From CAYRJD01 sp965205925 (lineage in GTDB: Bacteria > Actinomycetota > Acidimicrobiia > Acidimicrobiales > Poriferisodalaceae): a DNA stretch of 64,000 bases. Shown in pieces: positions 51,330 to 60,688 of the stretch; position 1 is the first letter of the stretch; each line of letters starts with the position of its first letter. Where the stretch lies: positions 434,001 through 498,000 of the forward strand of contig OZ242183.1 of the NCBI GenBank assembly GCA_965205925.1. Reading direction: 5' to 3'. A model generated the notes under the pieces. That model did no database searches. It had not been told where the DNA came from and was given only the letters and a program-made list of their open reading frames with translations. A program made the translations under genes and the position numbers.

Positions 51330-52583
51330 GTGACGCTGCTAGTGCAGAAATTTGGCGGAACGTCGGTTGCAAGTCCGGCTCGCATGGCTGAAGTTGCCGA
51401 CTATGTAAAGCATTGTCGTTCCCGCGGCGATGACGTTGTCTTGGTTGTTAGTGCTATGGGCAGCGAAACCGACGATCTGCTGCGTCTGGCATCCGATATC
51501 ACTGATAACCCACCTGGCCGAGAGATGGACATGCTCATTACGGCGGGCGAACGCAAGGCCACTGCGCTGATGTGTATGGCACTGCACATGGTTGGCGTTG
51601 AAGCGGAATCGTTTACTGGTAGCCAGGCTGGGCTAACAACTGACACCAACCATCGCAACGCCAAAATTTTGTCGATTGCGCCTAAGCGCATTTTGGAATC
51701 CCTAGCCGACGGCAAGGTGCCAGTGGTGGCTGGCGCACAAGGCGTGTCAACCGACAACAATGTGACGTTCTTAGGCAGAGGTGGTTCTGACACCACCGCC
51801 GTAGCGCTAGCTCACGAACTTGGTGCCGAGGTGTGCGAACTGTTTACAGACGTCTCCGGTGTGTTTACCACCGACCCGCGGGTTTGTTCGAAGGCGCGCC
51901 GCATAACCACGCTCACCTTTGATGAGTTGATGGAGATGACCGCAATGGGCTGCCCAAAACCGGCTGCTCGATCAGTTGAGGTAGCAAGGGCCTACGACAT
52001 GCGTTTGCATGTGCGGTCAGCATTTACTTGGGAACCTGGCACATGGGTGATTAAGCCAGGCGACGATATCCAACATTTATTATCCGACAACGAGCGGGAA
52101 GCCGATATGGAGCAAGCAATCATCAAAGGTGTCGTGCCTGACACCAGTCAAGCCAAGATCACTATTACCGGTGTGAAAGATAAGCCAGGTGTCGCTGCCA
52201 TGGTGTTCCGGTCGTTGGCGCAAGCCCAGGTAGTCGTTGACATGATCGTGCAAAGCGCTAGCGCTAGCGGTGAGGCTGATATTTCATTCACGGTGCCCGA
52301 GGAGTCCGCCGAAAAGGCACGTGAAGCGTGTGAAGCAATGTCTGATCAGTTGAGTTTTAAAACAGTGGTTGCGGACACGGCTGTTGGTCGTGTGTCCTTG
52401 GTAGGGGCAGGGATGGCAACGCATCCGGGAGTGGCGGCCACGATGTTTGAAACCCTGGCCGCTCAAAAAATCAACATCGAAATGATTGCCACGTCACCGA
52501 TCCGCATTAGCTGCATCATCGCCGAAGATGAGACAGACAAGGCAACCATTGCCCTGCATACCGCTTACGGCCTGGATCAATAG
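51330..52583 (+). CDS. lysC: Aspartate kinase
   Basis: First enzyme of the lysine, threonine, methionine and diaminopimelate pathway, 417 residues. KFGGTSVASPARM near residue 6, TAGERKATALM near 72, GRGGSDTTAVALAHELGAEVCE near 150 as two blocks, and FTDVSGVFTTDPR near 172. Two ACT domains from about 265 (VKDKPGVAAMVF, GAGMATHPGVAATMF) imply feedback control by lysine and/or threonine. GTG start. asd follows, forming the usual lysC-asd operon. Confidence 0.96.
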   Translation: MTLLVQKFGGTSVASPARMAEVADYVKHCRSRGDDVVLVVSAMGSETDDLLRLASDITDNPPGREMDMLITAGERKATALMCMALHMVGVEAESFTGSQAGLTTDTNHRNAKILSIAPKRILESLADGKVPVVAGAQGVSTDNNVTFLGRGGSDTTAVALAHELGAEVCELFTDVSGVFTTDPRVCSKARRITTLTFDELMEMTAMGCPKPAARSVEVARAYDMRLHVRSAFTWEPGTWVIKPGDDIQHLLSDNEREADMEQAIIKGVVPDTSQAKITITGVKDKPGVAAMVFRSLAQAQVVVDMIVQSASASGEADISFTVPEESAEKAREACEAMSDQLSFKTVVADTAVGRVSLVGAGMATHPGVAATMFETLAAQKINIEMIATSPIRISCIIAEDETDKATIALHTAYGLDQ

Positions 52584-52654
52584 GGCTTGTAACCTGGGCG
52601 CTTGTGGCTGTCGGCACTGCTGGCGTAAGCGAACCCCGCGAGGCGAGTAAGAAA

Positions 52655-53698
52655 ATGCGAGTAGGAATAATCGGCGCGACAGGTCAAGTAGGCGGTGTGA
52701 TGCGCGCCATCTTGACCGAACGTCAATTTCCGATTGACGAGTTGCGTCTGTTTGCATCGGCGCGCTCGGCAGGTAAGACCCTGCCGTGGACTGATGCGGC
52801 CACTGGCACCACGACTGAGGTTGTCGTTGAAGACGCCGCCACAGCTAGCTACGACGGGCTTGACTTAGCGCTTTTCTCTGCCGGTAAAACCGCTTCTGCG
52901 AAATTAGCAGAACAGGTAGCCGACGCTGGTGCGGTAGTGGTCGACAACTCCTCTGCCTGGCGCATGGATTCACAGGTCCCATTAGTGGTGCCTGAGGTAA
53001 ATGCTGACGAAATAGCTAACGCAGTCAAGGGCATCATCGCCAATCCCAACTGCACAACCATGGCTGCTATGCCCGTGTTGGCACCGTTGCATGCCGAGGC
53101 GGGTCTGGTGTCAATGGTGATCTCCACTTATCAAGCTGTCTCAGGGGCAGGTTTAAGCGGCGTGGATGAGCTTGTCAGGCAACTTGGCACCAGCGCGCAA
53201 GGGGATCTGCCAGCTCTGACTTTTGACGGCAATGCTGCTACAGGCGGTGAGTCGGAGGTATTTGCGAGCCAGATCGCACACAACGTTCTGGCGTTTTGCG
53301 GGAGCTATGTCGGTGACGGCAGTGCTGAAACCGACGAAGAGCAAAAGCTTCGGAACGAGAGCCGCAAAATTCTTGGAATATCTGATCTGGCAGTAACAGG
53401 TACCTGCGTGCGTGTGCCAGTGTTTACGGGCCATTCCTTGTCGCTGAACCTTCGGTTCGAAAGAGCCATGTCACCGGAGCTCGCTACCGAGCTACTAAAG
53501 ACTGCCCCAGGCGTTGAGCTAATGGACGTGCCAACACCATTGGCCGCGGCAGGAAAAGACGCTTCGTTTGTGGGTCGTATACGTAGAGATTCGACAGCAG
53601 ACAACGGTTTGGCAATGTTTGTCGTAGGAGACAATCTGCGCAAAGGTGCGGCTTTGAATGCTGTGCAAATAGCTGAGGAAGTTCAAAAGCGACATTAG
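52655..53698 (+). CDS. asd: Aspartate-semialdehyde dehydrogenase
   Basis: NADPH-dependent enzyme of about 347 residues that reduces aspartyl phosphate. The start ATG 52655 (MRVGIIGATGQVGGVM) places the nucleotide loop at the N-terminus; the GTG at 52604 would add 17 unlike residues. Active-site Cys is in ANPNCTTMAAMPVLAPLH near residue 131, STYQAVSGAG near 160 and VPVFTGHSLSLNLRF near 265. Directly follows lysC. tRNA-Pro lies 33 bases downstream on the other strand. Confidence 0.95.
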   Translation: MRVGIIGATGQVGGVMRAILTERQFPIDELRLFASARSAGKTLPWTDAATGTTTEVVVEDAATASYDGLDLALFSAGKTASAKLAEQVADAGAVVVDNSSAWRMDSQVPLVVPEVNADEIANAVKGIIANPNCTTMAAMPVLAPLHAEAGLVSMVISTYQAVSGAGLSGVDELVRQLGTSAQGDLPALTFDGNAATGGESEVFASQIAHNVLAFCGSYVGDGSAETDEEQKLRNESRKILGISDLAVTGTCVRVPVFTGHSLSLNLRFERAMSPELATELLKTAPGVELMDVPTPLAAAGKDASFVGRIRRDSTADNGLAMFVVGDNLRKGAALNAVQIAEEVQKRH

Positions 53699-53731
53699 CC
53701 AGATGCGCGGTTTTATTGCTTTATTGCCTGT

Positions 53732-53864
<133 letters not shown>

Positions 53865-53883
<19 letters not shown>

Positions 53884-54260
53884 TTGTCAGCTTGCGCTGC
53901 TAGTAGCCGCTCCACTTCGCGTCTAATACTCAACGCATTCAACGGTTTCGCTAACCATGCATCTGCCTCGGAGTGCTTAGCTAAAAACACATCAGCACTG
54001 CGATCTAGCAGCAGCAGGATCGGTACTCGTTCCAGTCGATTAGCGCCGGATTCCAGCCGCAGATCTTTACAAACCGCCATGCCGCCCATTGAGCCGATCT
54101 GAAGATCAACGATTACTAAATCGGGTTTGTCTTTGATTACGCGTTCTAGCACTGCGCGACCATCGCTGATGGAGCTAACGCTTATGTCAGAGTCTTCAAG
54201 CGCTTCGGTGATGGTCTCTACCACCCAGTTGGCTTCGGTCGCCAGCAGCACTTCAATCAC
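53865..54260 (-). CDS. Single-domain response regulator
   Basis: CheY-like receiver of 131 residues with no output domain. The phosphoacceptor Asp is in LVIVDLQIGSMGG near residue 51; the acidic pair near the N-terminus that binds Mg2+ is weak (ATEANW in place of DDE), while the Lys in AWLAKPLNAL near 106 is present. Phosphorylation may therefore be reduced. No histidine kinase is adjacent. Its stop codon lies inside the tandem tRNA-derived repeat, and tRNA-Pro lies downstream on the same strand. Confidence 0.85.
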
Positions 54261-54366
54261 GTTGCGCCACGTTAGTTGCCAAGCTCGTTAACTAGGGAAC
54301 GGATCTTTTTGGTAGCGACGATGAGCTAAACGTCAAACAGGGCGCCACAAACGGCAGAATGCCCTG

Positions 54367-55794
54367 GTGAAACACGGCCAGCATCGCACGCGCCACCGCT
54401 TAACCATCCTCGGTTCTAGCCGTTCCGTCAAATCTGGCAGAACTTCCACCGCAGTCAAGGTGGTCAGGATTGTTGGCGTGCTTGCTTTGACTCTTGGCCT
54501 AGCGATAACTCTATTTCCGCGCGCCACGATGGCCGCCGAAAATCTGTCGACCCAAGCAGTGACCGGTGAAGACTCGCGACCGTTTCTGGTAGTGGCAGAA
54601 GTCAACGGATTGATTGACAGCGTTACAGCGTCGTACTTACGCGAACAAATCGTTGCGGCGACCAACGAAAACGCACTGGCGCTGGTGCTACAACTTGACA
54701 GTTCGGGAACCACTCTCACTAGCGTCGAGCTAGCGGACCTACTCACAGAGTTAGATCAGGCCGCAGTACCGGTAGGCGTGTGGGTAGGGCCAAGCGGTGC
54801 AACCGCACGTGGCGGGGCAGCGCATCTACTTGCCGTCGCTGATTTTTCGGCGCTGGCACCCGGCAGCACCGTCGGAGAGTGGCGCGACTTGTCGCAGGTC
54901 AGCCGTCAGGCAAGGTTTGCGGTTGTGAATAGCGCTCTAGTAGATAGCGCCTTAGTGGATGATCCTGCCACCACCTTGTTGGATGCTGATGAAGCTGCTG
55001 CTTCGTTAGTTGCATCAGTGGTTTCGCCCAGCGTTGGTGATTTTTTATTGGCGCTAGATGATGGTGAAGTTATTCCGTCAATCTCAACTGAGGTCACAAG
55101 CGACGATGGCCGGGTGCAACGCACGCTGTCTGAAAATGTTTCGGTGGCTTTCGTGCAGTTGTCCTTACTGGACAGTCTTTTTCACACAGCAGCTAGTACG
55201 GCCATTGCTTACCTGTTGTTGCTAGTGGGGTTGTCCATGGTGTTGTTGGATTTCTTTACCGGCGGTGTCGGAGTGGCCGCGGCAGTAGGTGTGGGTTCTC
55301 TAGCGCTTAGCGCTTATGGGCTCGCAGAGCTGGACGTTCGTATCTGGGCCTTAGTTGTCTTGGTGATATCGGTTGGCGCCTACGCCATTGACTTGCAAGC
55401 AGGCATCCCACGATTTTGGACAGCGGTTGGTTGCGTGTTGCTAGTAGTTGGCACCGTGTTTTTGTTTGGACGACACTCACTTAGTCTGATTCCACTCATT
55501 ACTGGCGTGGGGTTGATGGCAGCGTTCATGCTCTTCGGTATGCCAGCACTGATTCGCACTCGGTACGGAACCACCACAGTTAGTCGTGAGTGGCTGATCG
55601 GTGAGGTCGGTGTCGCAGTAACCGACTTAGATCCCGAAGGCGTGTTGGAAGTGAACTCGGCGCGTTGGGGTGCACGTACTAGCCAAAGCTCATCCCAAGC
55701 AGTGACGCTAAGAAAAGGCCAGTCTGCTCTAGTTACCGGACTTAGCGGAGTGGTGCTAGAGGTTGAGCCGCAGAATCCGAATGAGCTAGCCTGA
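54367..55794 (+). CDS. NfeD / ClpP-class membrane protein, probable pseudoprotease
   Basis: Protein of 475 residues: a signal-like helix near 25-45, a ClpP-crotonase-like domain at about 70-240, several membrane helices at 265-395, and a C-terminal OB-fold of the NfeD type at about 400-470. In active relatives the loop PxGAxAASAG carries the catalytic Ser; here it reads PSGATARGGA, with Gly at that position, and no Lys is present in the region of the catalytic Lys. It probably acts as a membrane scaffold. GTG start. Divergent from the response regulator. Confidence 0.85.
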   Translation: MKHGQHRTRHRLTILGSSRSVKSGRTSTAVKVVRIVGVLALTLGLAITLFPRATMAAENLSTQAVTGEDSRPFLVVAEVNGLIDSVTASYLREQIVAATNENALALVLQLDSSGTTLTSVELADLLTELDQAAVPVGVWVGPSGATARGGAAHLLAVADFSALAPGSTVGEWRDLSQVSRQARFAVVNSALVDSALVDDPATTLLDADEAAASLVASVVSPSVGDFLLALDDGEVIPSISTEVTSDDGRVQRTLSENVSVAFVQLSLLDSLFHTAASTAIAYLLLLVGLSMVLLDFFTGGVGVAAAVGVGSLALSAYGLAELDVRIWALVVLVISVGAYAIDLQAGIPRFWTAVGCVLLVVGTVFLFGRHSLSLIPLITGVGLMAAFMLFGMPALIRTRYGTTTVSREWLIGEVGVAVTDLDPEGVLEVNSARWGARTSQSSSQAVTLRKGQSALVTGLSGVVLEVEPQNPNELA

Positions 55795-55862
55795 TTTCAA
55801 ATCGCGCACCGCGCGCATAGAGTGCGGACTTCTTAAGGGGAACAAGAGAACAAGGGGGAATT

Positions 55863-56117
55863 GTGAGTGCTTTGCTCAACGAGGAATGGCAAGACAAGGC
55901 TGCGTGCCGCGGTCCACATGGGGATGTCTTCTTTCCGCCGATTATCACTGAAAGGCGTGAAGAAAAGCGTGAGCGTGAACGTAAGGCAAAATCGATCTGT
56001 GCTCAGTGCGCTGTTACCGATGAGTGTCTGAGCCATGCGCTTGAGGAGGGTGAACATCATGGCGTGTGGGGAGGCACAAACGAGACCGAACGCCGGCGCA
56101 TGCTTCTGGGGCTGTAG
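55863..56117 (+). CDS. WhiB-family Fe-S transcription factor
   Basis: Protein of 84 residues with the four WhiB cysteines (AACRG near residue 17, ICAQCAVTDEC near 47-57) that bind a 4Fe-4S cluster, then the GVWGGT turn and a basic C-terminal DNA-binding tail (ETERRRML). A highly charged Glu/Arg/Lys stretch lies between the first and second Cys. GTG start with GGGGG upstream. Convergent with selB; 11 bases between ends. Confidence 0.95.
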   Translation: MSALLNEEWQDKAACRGPHGDVFFPPIITERREEKRERERKAKSICAQCAVTDECLSHALEEGEHHGVWGGTNETERRRMLLGL

Positions 56118-56128
56118 CTAAGCGATAG

Positions 56129-57910
56129 TTAACTCGACGAGCTTGGACTAGCCGAATCTGGCAAATCAGGATCTGGCAAACGCGGCCCGGCAATACGTAG
56201 ATCGCCGCGACGGCGCGTAACACCGGAGCGATCCAAACAACCCACCAGCGGCAGCGTGAATTTTCTGGTCGTACCCAAGGCGTCCCTGATTTGCGCCATC
56301 GTTATTCCAGAGGGCTCAGCCGCAAGCAATCTGGCAACATGCTGTGCGGCAAGGTCAACCGCCTCGGCGGCAAACCAAACCCCGTCCGCTTTAATGATCA
56401 GCTTGCGTCTGGCTAGTTCAGCCAACTCGGCAACGGGTACATCAAAGTCTTGATCAGGCGAAAATGTGGCAGCGCCGAGATGAGATATCAACGGATGATC
56501 TGCCAGCGCATCGACTTGATCTGCGTAACGCGCCTTGCCGTCTACTACCGCTACGTTGTCGAGCCGATCAAGTGCTAGGCGTTGCCGCTCGTCGAGTCGA
56601 GCAGTGTCTAACCCAAGCGATCCAGCCTCGTTAACCATTTCCGAAACATCAGCGACCAGCGCGGTAACGGCGGCATCGGTCCCAACCCAGCTTCCCAACG
56701 TCGGTTCTGCCCGCTGGCCGGTCAGTCGCTCTAGCTCGTCTACGTCAGTCCAGCCGCGCTCGGCTATCACGCGATTCAGATCCCGATCTGGCTTAGCAAT
56801 GGTTGCGGGAAGCTTCGGATCAACGTCCAACACCACGCCACCACCGACGGTCTCGATTCGTCCGAGTTCTCGCAACACAAACCGATCACCGGTCACCAGC
56901 GGCAGATCATCTGTGAGAAACAGTCTTACGTTGGCGGTCTCTCCGGGCGTCAGGTGGTTTCTTCCCAACACTCGCAGACGTACCGGCGTCTGGGCCGATC
57001 CCACATACATCATGTAGGCACCTCGCCTAGTTACCTCATGGGTGAGGGTGTTCAGGGCAGTTAGCTGTGCGTCCAGCTTGCGGGTGAGGTACCACTGATC
57101 AGAACGGACCACGGCTACGCAGCGCTGCAGTTGCTCAGCGTCGGCTCCTGTCAGGTTCAATGCCACGCGATGGCCGGGACCGATCTGGGTGCGAGTTTCA
57201 TTTTGGCTTTGTATTGCGCGCACGCTTACCCGTGTACCTCCCGGCTCGAGCATCAGTGCATCTCCGATTGCGACTGATCCTCCCGTCAAGGTGCCGGTTA
57301 CGACTCGTCCCGCACCAGCTATAACAAAAGATCGATCGATCCATAGGCGTGGGCGTTGCTTGTCAACAGCAGTCGGCAGAGTTGCTGTTAGCTGGTCAAG
57401 AGCGGCTCGCAATTCGTTAATCCCTGTTCCGTTGATTGCGTTGGTGGCAATAACAGGGGCATGTTCTAAGAAGGTTCCAGCAGTGTGTTCGGCGATCTCA
57501 AGCTGCGCCAGCTCTAGCTGCTCTAGATCTAGCTGTTCTGGGTCTTGAGCTTTAGCGAATGCATCAGCGTGGGTTAGTGCTATGACACCAGCGGACACGC
57601 CTAACAGTTGAAGAATGGCAAGATGCTCGGCAGATTGCGGCTTCCAGCCCTCGCTAGCGGACACCACAAACATCACGGCATCCAAAGCGCCGACGCCTGC
57701 CAGCATGTTTCGAATAAACCGGATATGTCCGGGCACGTCTATGAAGCTGATTTGTCGCCCCGAAGACAGAGCTGTAAAAGCGAAACCCAACTCAATGGTT
57801 AGGCCACGGAGCTTTTCTTCTTTCAGCCGATCCGGGTCGACTCCGGTTAGGGCTCTGACCAGCGTTGATTTGCCGTGATCCACATGACCAGCCGTTGCGA
57901 TGATGTGCAC
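56129..57910 (-). CDS. selB: Selenocysteine-specific elongation factor SelB
   Basis: GTPase of 593 residues that delivers Sec-tRNA to UGA codons. G1 is AGHVDHGKSTLVRALTG near residue 6, G3 is FIDVPGHIRFIRNMLAG near 55, G4 is ALTHAD near 110. Domains II-III follow, and winged-helix repeats fill the C-terminus from about 380, where SelB reads the SECIS hairpin. The last 15 residues are Asp/Ser/Pro-rich. Starts 14 bases after selA. Confidence 0.95.
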   Translation of the reverse strand: MHIIATAGHVDHGKSTLVRALTGVDPDRLKEEKLRGLTIELGFAFTALSSGRQISFIDVPGHIRFIRNMLAGVGALDAVMFVVSASEGWKPQSAEHLAILQLLGVSAGVIALTHADAFAKAQDPEQLDLEQLELAQLEIAEHTAGTFLEHAPVIATNAINGTGINELRAALDQLTATLPTAVDKQRPRLWIDRSFVIAGAGRVVTGTLTGGSVAIGDALMLEPGGTRVSVRAIQSQNETRTQIGPGHRVALNLTGADAEQLQRCVAVVRSDQWYLTRKLDAQLTALNTLTHEVTRRGAYMMYVGSAQTPVRLRVLGRNHLTPGETANVRLFLTDDLPLVTGDRFVLRELGRIETVGGGVVLDVDPKLPATIAKPDRDLNRVIAERGWTDVDELERLTGQRAEPTLGSWVGTDAAVTALVADVSEMVNEAGSLGLDTARLDERQRLALDRLDNVAVVDGKARYADQVDALADHPLISHLGAATFSPDQDFDVPVAELAELARRKLIIKADGVWFAAEAVDLAAQHVARLLAAEPSGITMAQIRDALGTTRKFTLPLVGCLDRSGVTRRRGDLRIAGPRLPDPDLPDSASPSSSS

Positions 57911-57924
57911 GCGCCTAGAGCGGT

Positions 57925-59253
57925 TTAGAGGACGTTGTTGATGGCGGCCGCCACCACTTCGTCGTCGGCTTGGTTCACCGTACGTAGATCGATCACAGTG
58001 AACTGATCTCGCACGCGCGCGACCACCGGCATGCAGTGAGCACGCAATGCAGTAGTGAGATCGCCAGGCAGTTCTAAGCCCGCCGAAGGGATCGTTTGAT
58101 CCGGTAACGAGCCGGCCCCTGCCAACGCCTCGGTCAGTACAACGCGTCCGACGCCAGTCGCTTTTGCTAGTGCTTGCGCGCGTTGTTCAAGCTCGGCAAC
58201 GGGCACTGATGCCATGGCCCAAAACGGAATAGCTGCACCGTCACGGCGTAGGTATGCCAGAGCGGTCTGCTGTAGTGCTGCCAGCACTAAAGAACCTGGT
58301 CGCAATGCCCGCATCAGGGGATGAGCAGCGCACTTATCAATCAGTTCTTTTTGTCCGCAGATGATGCCCGCTTGAGGGCCACCAAACAGCTTGTCGCCGG
58401 AGAAGGTGACAACGGCTGCACCTGCCGCGAGTGTTTGATAAGCACCTGTTTCGTTGCGTAACCAGTCCGGTCGCGTTCCTATCCAGCTGCAACGCTCGTC
58501 TATTAGGCCAGATCCAAGATCAACCACGACAGGCAGACCGAGCTGAGCTAGTTCTGCGACTTCAGTGGTTTCGGTGAAGCCACTGATCTTGTAGTTGGAG
58601 GGGTGAACCTTTAGCAGCAATGCCAAATCGTCATCTTGCGCGTTGGCGTAGTCGGCTATGCGAGTGCGGTTGGTGGTTCCGACCTCAACTAATCGTGCGC
58701 CCGACTGAGCCATTACGTCCGGCACACGGAAACCACCACCTATTTCCACCATCTCACCGCGGGAAACAGCTACTGCGCGCCCCTGTGCCAGTGCTGCTAG
58801 CACCAGCATTACAGCCGCCGCGCAATTGTTCACCACGAGCGCAGCTTGTGCGCCGGTCAACTGAGCCAGCAGTCGTGAAGCGTGCAGATGGCGAGAGCCA
58901 CGTTTGCCGGTGAGCATGTCAAATTCAAGGTTGCTTGCGCGCATTGTTGCGTCAGAGTTGGTTGCGTCAGGGTTGCCGTTAGCGATGGCATCGTTAGCCA
59001 CAAGTTCCGGTTCTAGCTGCACTTTCGCCAGCGGTGCTCGTCCTAGGTTCGTGTGCAGTAGTACTCCGGTGGCGTTGATGACCGGCCCTAGTAGCGATTT
59101 GTGAAGCTCAACTGCTATGTCGCGAGCTGCGTCAGGGTTGCCGTTAGCGATGGCATCGCGTGCTGCAAGTACCAGCAGTGGGTGTGGCAGCCCAACGTCG
59201 GCAATCGATTGTGCGAGCTTGTCCACCGAAGGTGGCCGAGCGTTATCAGGCAT
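57925..59253 (-). CDS. selA: L-seryl-tRNA(Sec) selenium transferase SelA
   Basis: PLP enzyme of about 442 residues that converts Ser-tRNA(Sec) to Sec-tRNA. VINATGVLLHTNLGRAPL near residue 55, NLEFDMLTGKRGSRH near 105, AALVVNNCAAAVMLVL near 132, and PLP Lys in TFSGDKLFGGPQAG near 275. The start ATG 59253 (MPDNARPP) overlaps the mrp stop by 8 bases; ATG 59301 adds residues unlike SelA. Between the conserved blocks HTNLGRAPL and NLEFD it carries an insertion of about 18 residues that contains a DNA copy of an upstream segment (DAIANGNPDA). Confidence 0.94.
   Translation of the reverse strand: MPDNARPPSVDKLAQSIADVGLPHPLLVLAARDAIANGNPDAARDIAVELHKSLLGPVINATGVLLHTNLGRAPLAKVQLEPELVANDAIANGNPDATNSDATMRASNLEFDMLTGKRGSRHLHASRLLAQLTGAQAALVVNNCAAAVMLVLAALAQGRAVAVSRGEMVEIGGGFRVPDVMAQSGARLVEVGTTNRTRIADYANAQDDDLALLLKVHPSNYKISGFTETTEVAELAQLGLPVVVDLGSGLIDERCSWIGTRPDWLRNETGAYQTLAAGAAVVTFSGDKLFGGPQAGIICGQKELIDKCAAHPLMRALRPGSLVLAALQQTALAYLRRDGAAIPFWAMASVPVAELEQRAQALAKATGVGRVVLTEALAGAGSLPDQTIPSAGLELPGDLTTALRAHCMPVVARVRDQFTVIDLRTVNQADDEVVAAAINNVL
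58946..59158. repeat. Dispersed 31-bp direct repeat plus 15-bp tandem inside selA
   Basis: A 31-bp sequence beginning TGCGTCAGGGTTGCCG is found identically at 58963-58993 and 59128-59158. Next to the first copy, GTTGCGTCAGAGTTG (58946-58960) and GTTGCGTCAGGGTTG (58961-58975) form a tandem pair with one mismatch. On the minus strand they encode DAIANGNPDA twice and NPDAT-NSDAT. Confidence 0.88.
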
Positions 59254-60550
59254 TTGGCGAACTGCCAGATGGCAAGGTAAGTACCACCTCGCTAGGCGCA
59301 TGTAGTTCCGGGTAGGCAGTACAAGTCGTTAGATCGATCGGTGGAGCTATCTCAGAGACCAGAAGTTCAATTATTTGGTTAAACGCTGTTGCTGCTGGAC
59401 CGTTTCCGTTCGCTGTCAACGGAGCGCCTTCATCACCAGCCTTGGTAACAGCTGCTTCAAGCGGGATCGAGCCAAGTAGTGGCACTTCCAGGTCGTCGGC
59501 GAGATGCTTGCCTCCGCCTTCGCCAAATATTGCAAAGCTCTGACCGTCTGGTGTTTTGAATGCCGACATGTTTTCGATTACTCCAACGATCGGCATGTGG
59601 CTGCGCCTGGCCATGTCGGCCACTCGCACGGCGACTTTTTGTGCACTTACGGCGGGAGTTGTTACAACCAGCATTTCCGCTTGCGGTAAAAGACGCGATA
59701 ACGCCATCTGAACGTCGCCCGTGCCTGGCGGCATGTCAATCAGCAGGTAGTCCAATTCGCCCCACGCCACATCGTGCAAAAACTGTTCCACCGCTTTGGC
59801 CAGCATTAAGCCGCGCCACATCAGAGCTTTTTCTTCCGTGTCAATCAGCAATCCGGTTGAGACCACCTTGAGCTTGCCTTCACCTACAGGTACCTCGATA
59901 GGGACAATCTTGGAGCCGACCTCGTTTGCGGTCGAAGGGCGGGCAGAAAGACGACCTTCAACGCCCAACATGCGTGGCACGCTGAATCCCCAAATGTCGG
60001 CGTCCAAAACGCCCACCGTGAAGCCTCTTTTGGCTAAACCACTTGCCAGGTTCACAGTGATAGAAGACTTTCCGACACCACCCTTGCCCGAAGCGATCGC
60101 CAAGGTGCGCGTACCGGGAGACACCTGAGTGGGTGCCGCGTGTTCGCGGGCGTGTTTGCGCGCACGCTCCATTACTCGAGTTTTTTCCTCTTGGTTCAGC
60201 TCGTCCCAATGGAGCTTCACGGCGTTAATCCCGGGCAGAGACATCACGCGCGATTCGCAGTCTCGTTTAATGGTGGCTCGTAGAGGGCAGCCAGCGGTGG
60301 TCAACGCAATAGTGATGTGAGCGGTGTCGCCTTCTCGGTAGGCGTTACGCACCATCCCTAAGTCGACGATGTTGTCGTGTAGTTCAGGATCTATAACACC
60401 GCGCAGCACGCCAAGCACAGCCAAGTCGGCCGTGTCAGCAGCACTGTCAGCGGTGCCGTCAGTAGTGGCGGCCGAACCTGAGGCTTTGTCTGATGAAATG
60501 CTGTCCGGTGTAATGGCGCCTGGTGAAACGTCACCCTGTGAAGCGGCCAC
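59246..60550 (-). CDS. mrp: Mrp/ApbC P-loop Fe-S cluster carrier with MIP18 domain
   Basis: Protein of 434 residues. A Ser/Thr/Asp/Ala-rich leader (1-42) precedes a MIP18 (DUF59) domain (VLRGVIDPELHDNIVDLGMV near 48, ALTTAGCPLRATI near 80). The ATPase domain has ASGKGGVGKSS near 153, DADIWGFSVPRMLG near 183 and LLIDMPPGTGDVQMAL near 265. The CxxC near the C-terminus typical of cluster carriers is not obvious. It probably moves Fe-S clusters to apoproteins. GTG start; divergent from the A-type carrier gene. Confidence 0.92.
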   Translation of the reverse strand: MAASQGDVSPGAITPDSISSDKASGSAATTDGTADSAADTADLAVLGVLRGVIDPELHDNIVDLGMVRNAYREGDTAHITIALTTAGCPLRATIKRDCESRVMSLPGINAVKLHWDELNQEEKTRVMERARKHAREHAAPTQVSPGTRTLAIASGKGGVGKSSITVNLASGLAKRGFTVGVLDADIWGFSVPRMLGVEGRLSARPSTANEVGSKIVPIEVPVGEGKLKVVSTGLLIDTEEKALMWRGLMLAKAVEQFLHDVAWGELDYLLIDMPPGTGDVQMALSRLLPQAEMLVVTTPAVSAQKVAVRVADMARRSHMPIVGVIENMSAFKTPDGQSFAIFGEGGGKHLADDLEVPLLGSIPLEAAVTKAGDEGAPLTANGNGPAATAFNQIIELLVSEIAPPIDLTTCTAYPELHAPSEVVLTLPSGSSPNA

Positions 60551-60594
60551 GGTTGGCAGGGTACTTGTATAGCCCTAGATTCTGATTTTCTTTG

Positions 60595-60627
60595 CTAGCG
60601 GCTGTGCCAACTACTAGCGGCTGTGCC
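60595..60627. repeat. 14-bp direct repeat in the mrp / A-type carrier divergent spacer
   Basis: CTAGCGGCTGTGCC occurs at 60595-60608 and 60614-60627, a 19-bp period. It sits in the middle of the 138-base spacer between the two divergent Fe-S genes, where promoters are expected. It may be a regulator site or slippage. Confidence 0.6.
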
Positions 60628-60688
60628 GATAGCGCAGTAGCATTGCCAGTGTTCTAACCAAACTGAGCAGGGAAGTTGAGGCGAGCAA

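Noticed and set aside
52604..52654. 17-residue extension of asd from GTG 52604
   Set aside because: The nucleotide-binding loop of the family begins at ATG 52655.
60551..60688. tRNA-Sec or other RNA gene in the mrp / A-type carrier spacer
   Set aside because: No cloverleaf could be drawn; only a 14-bp direct repeat is present.
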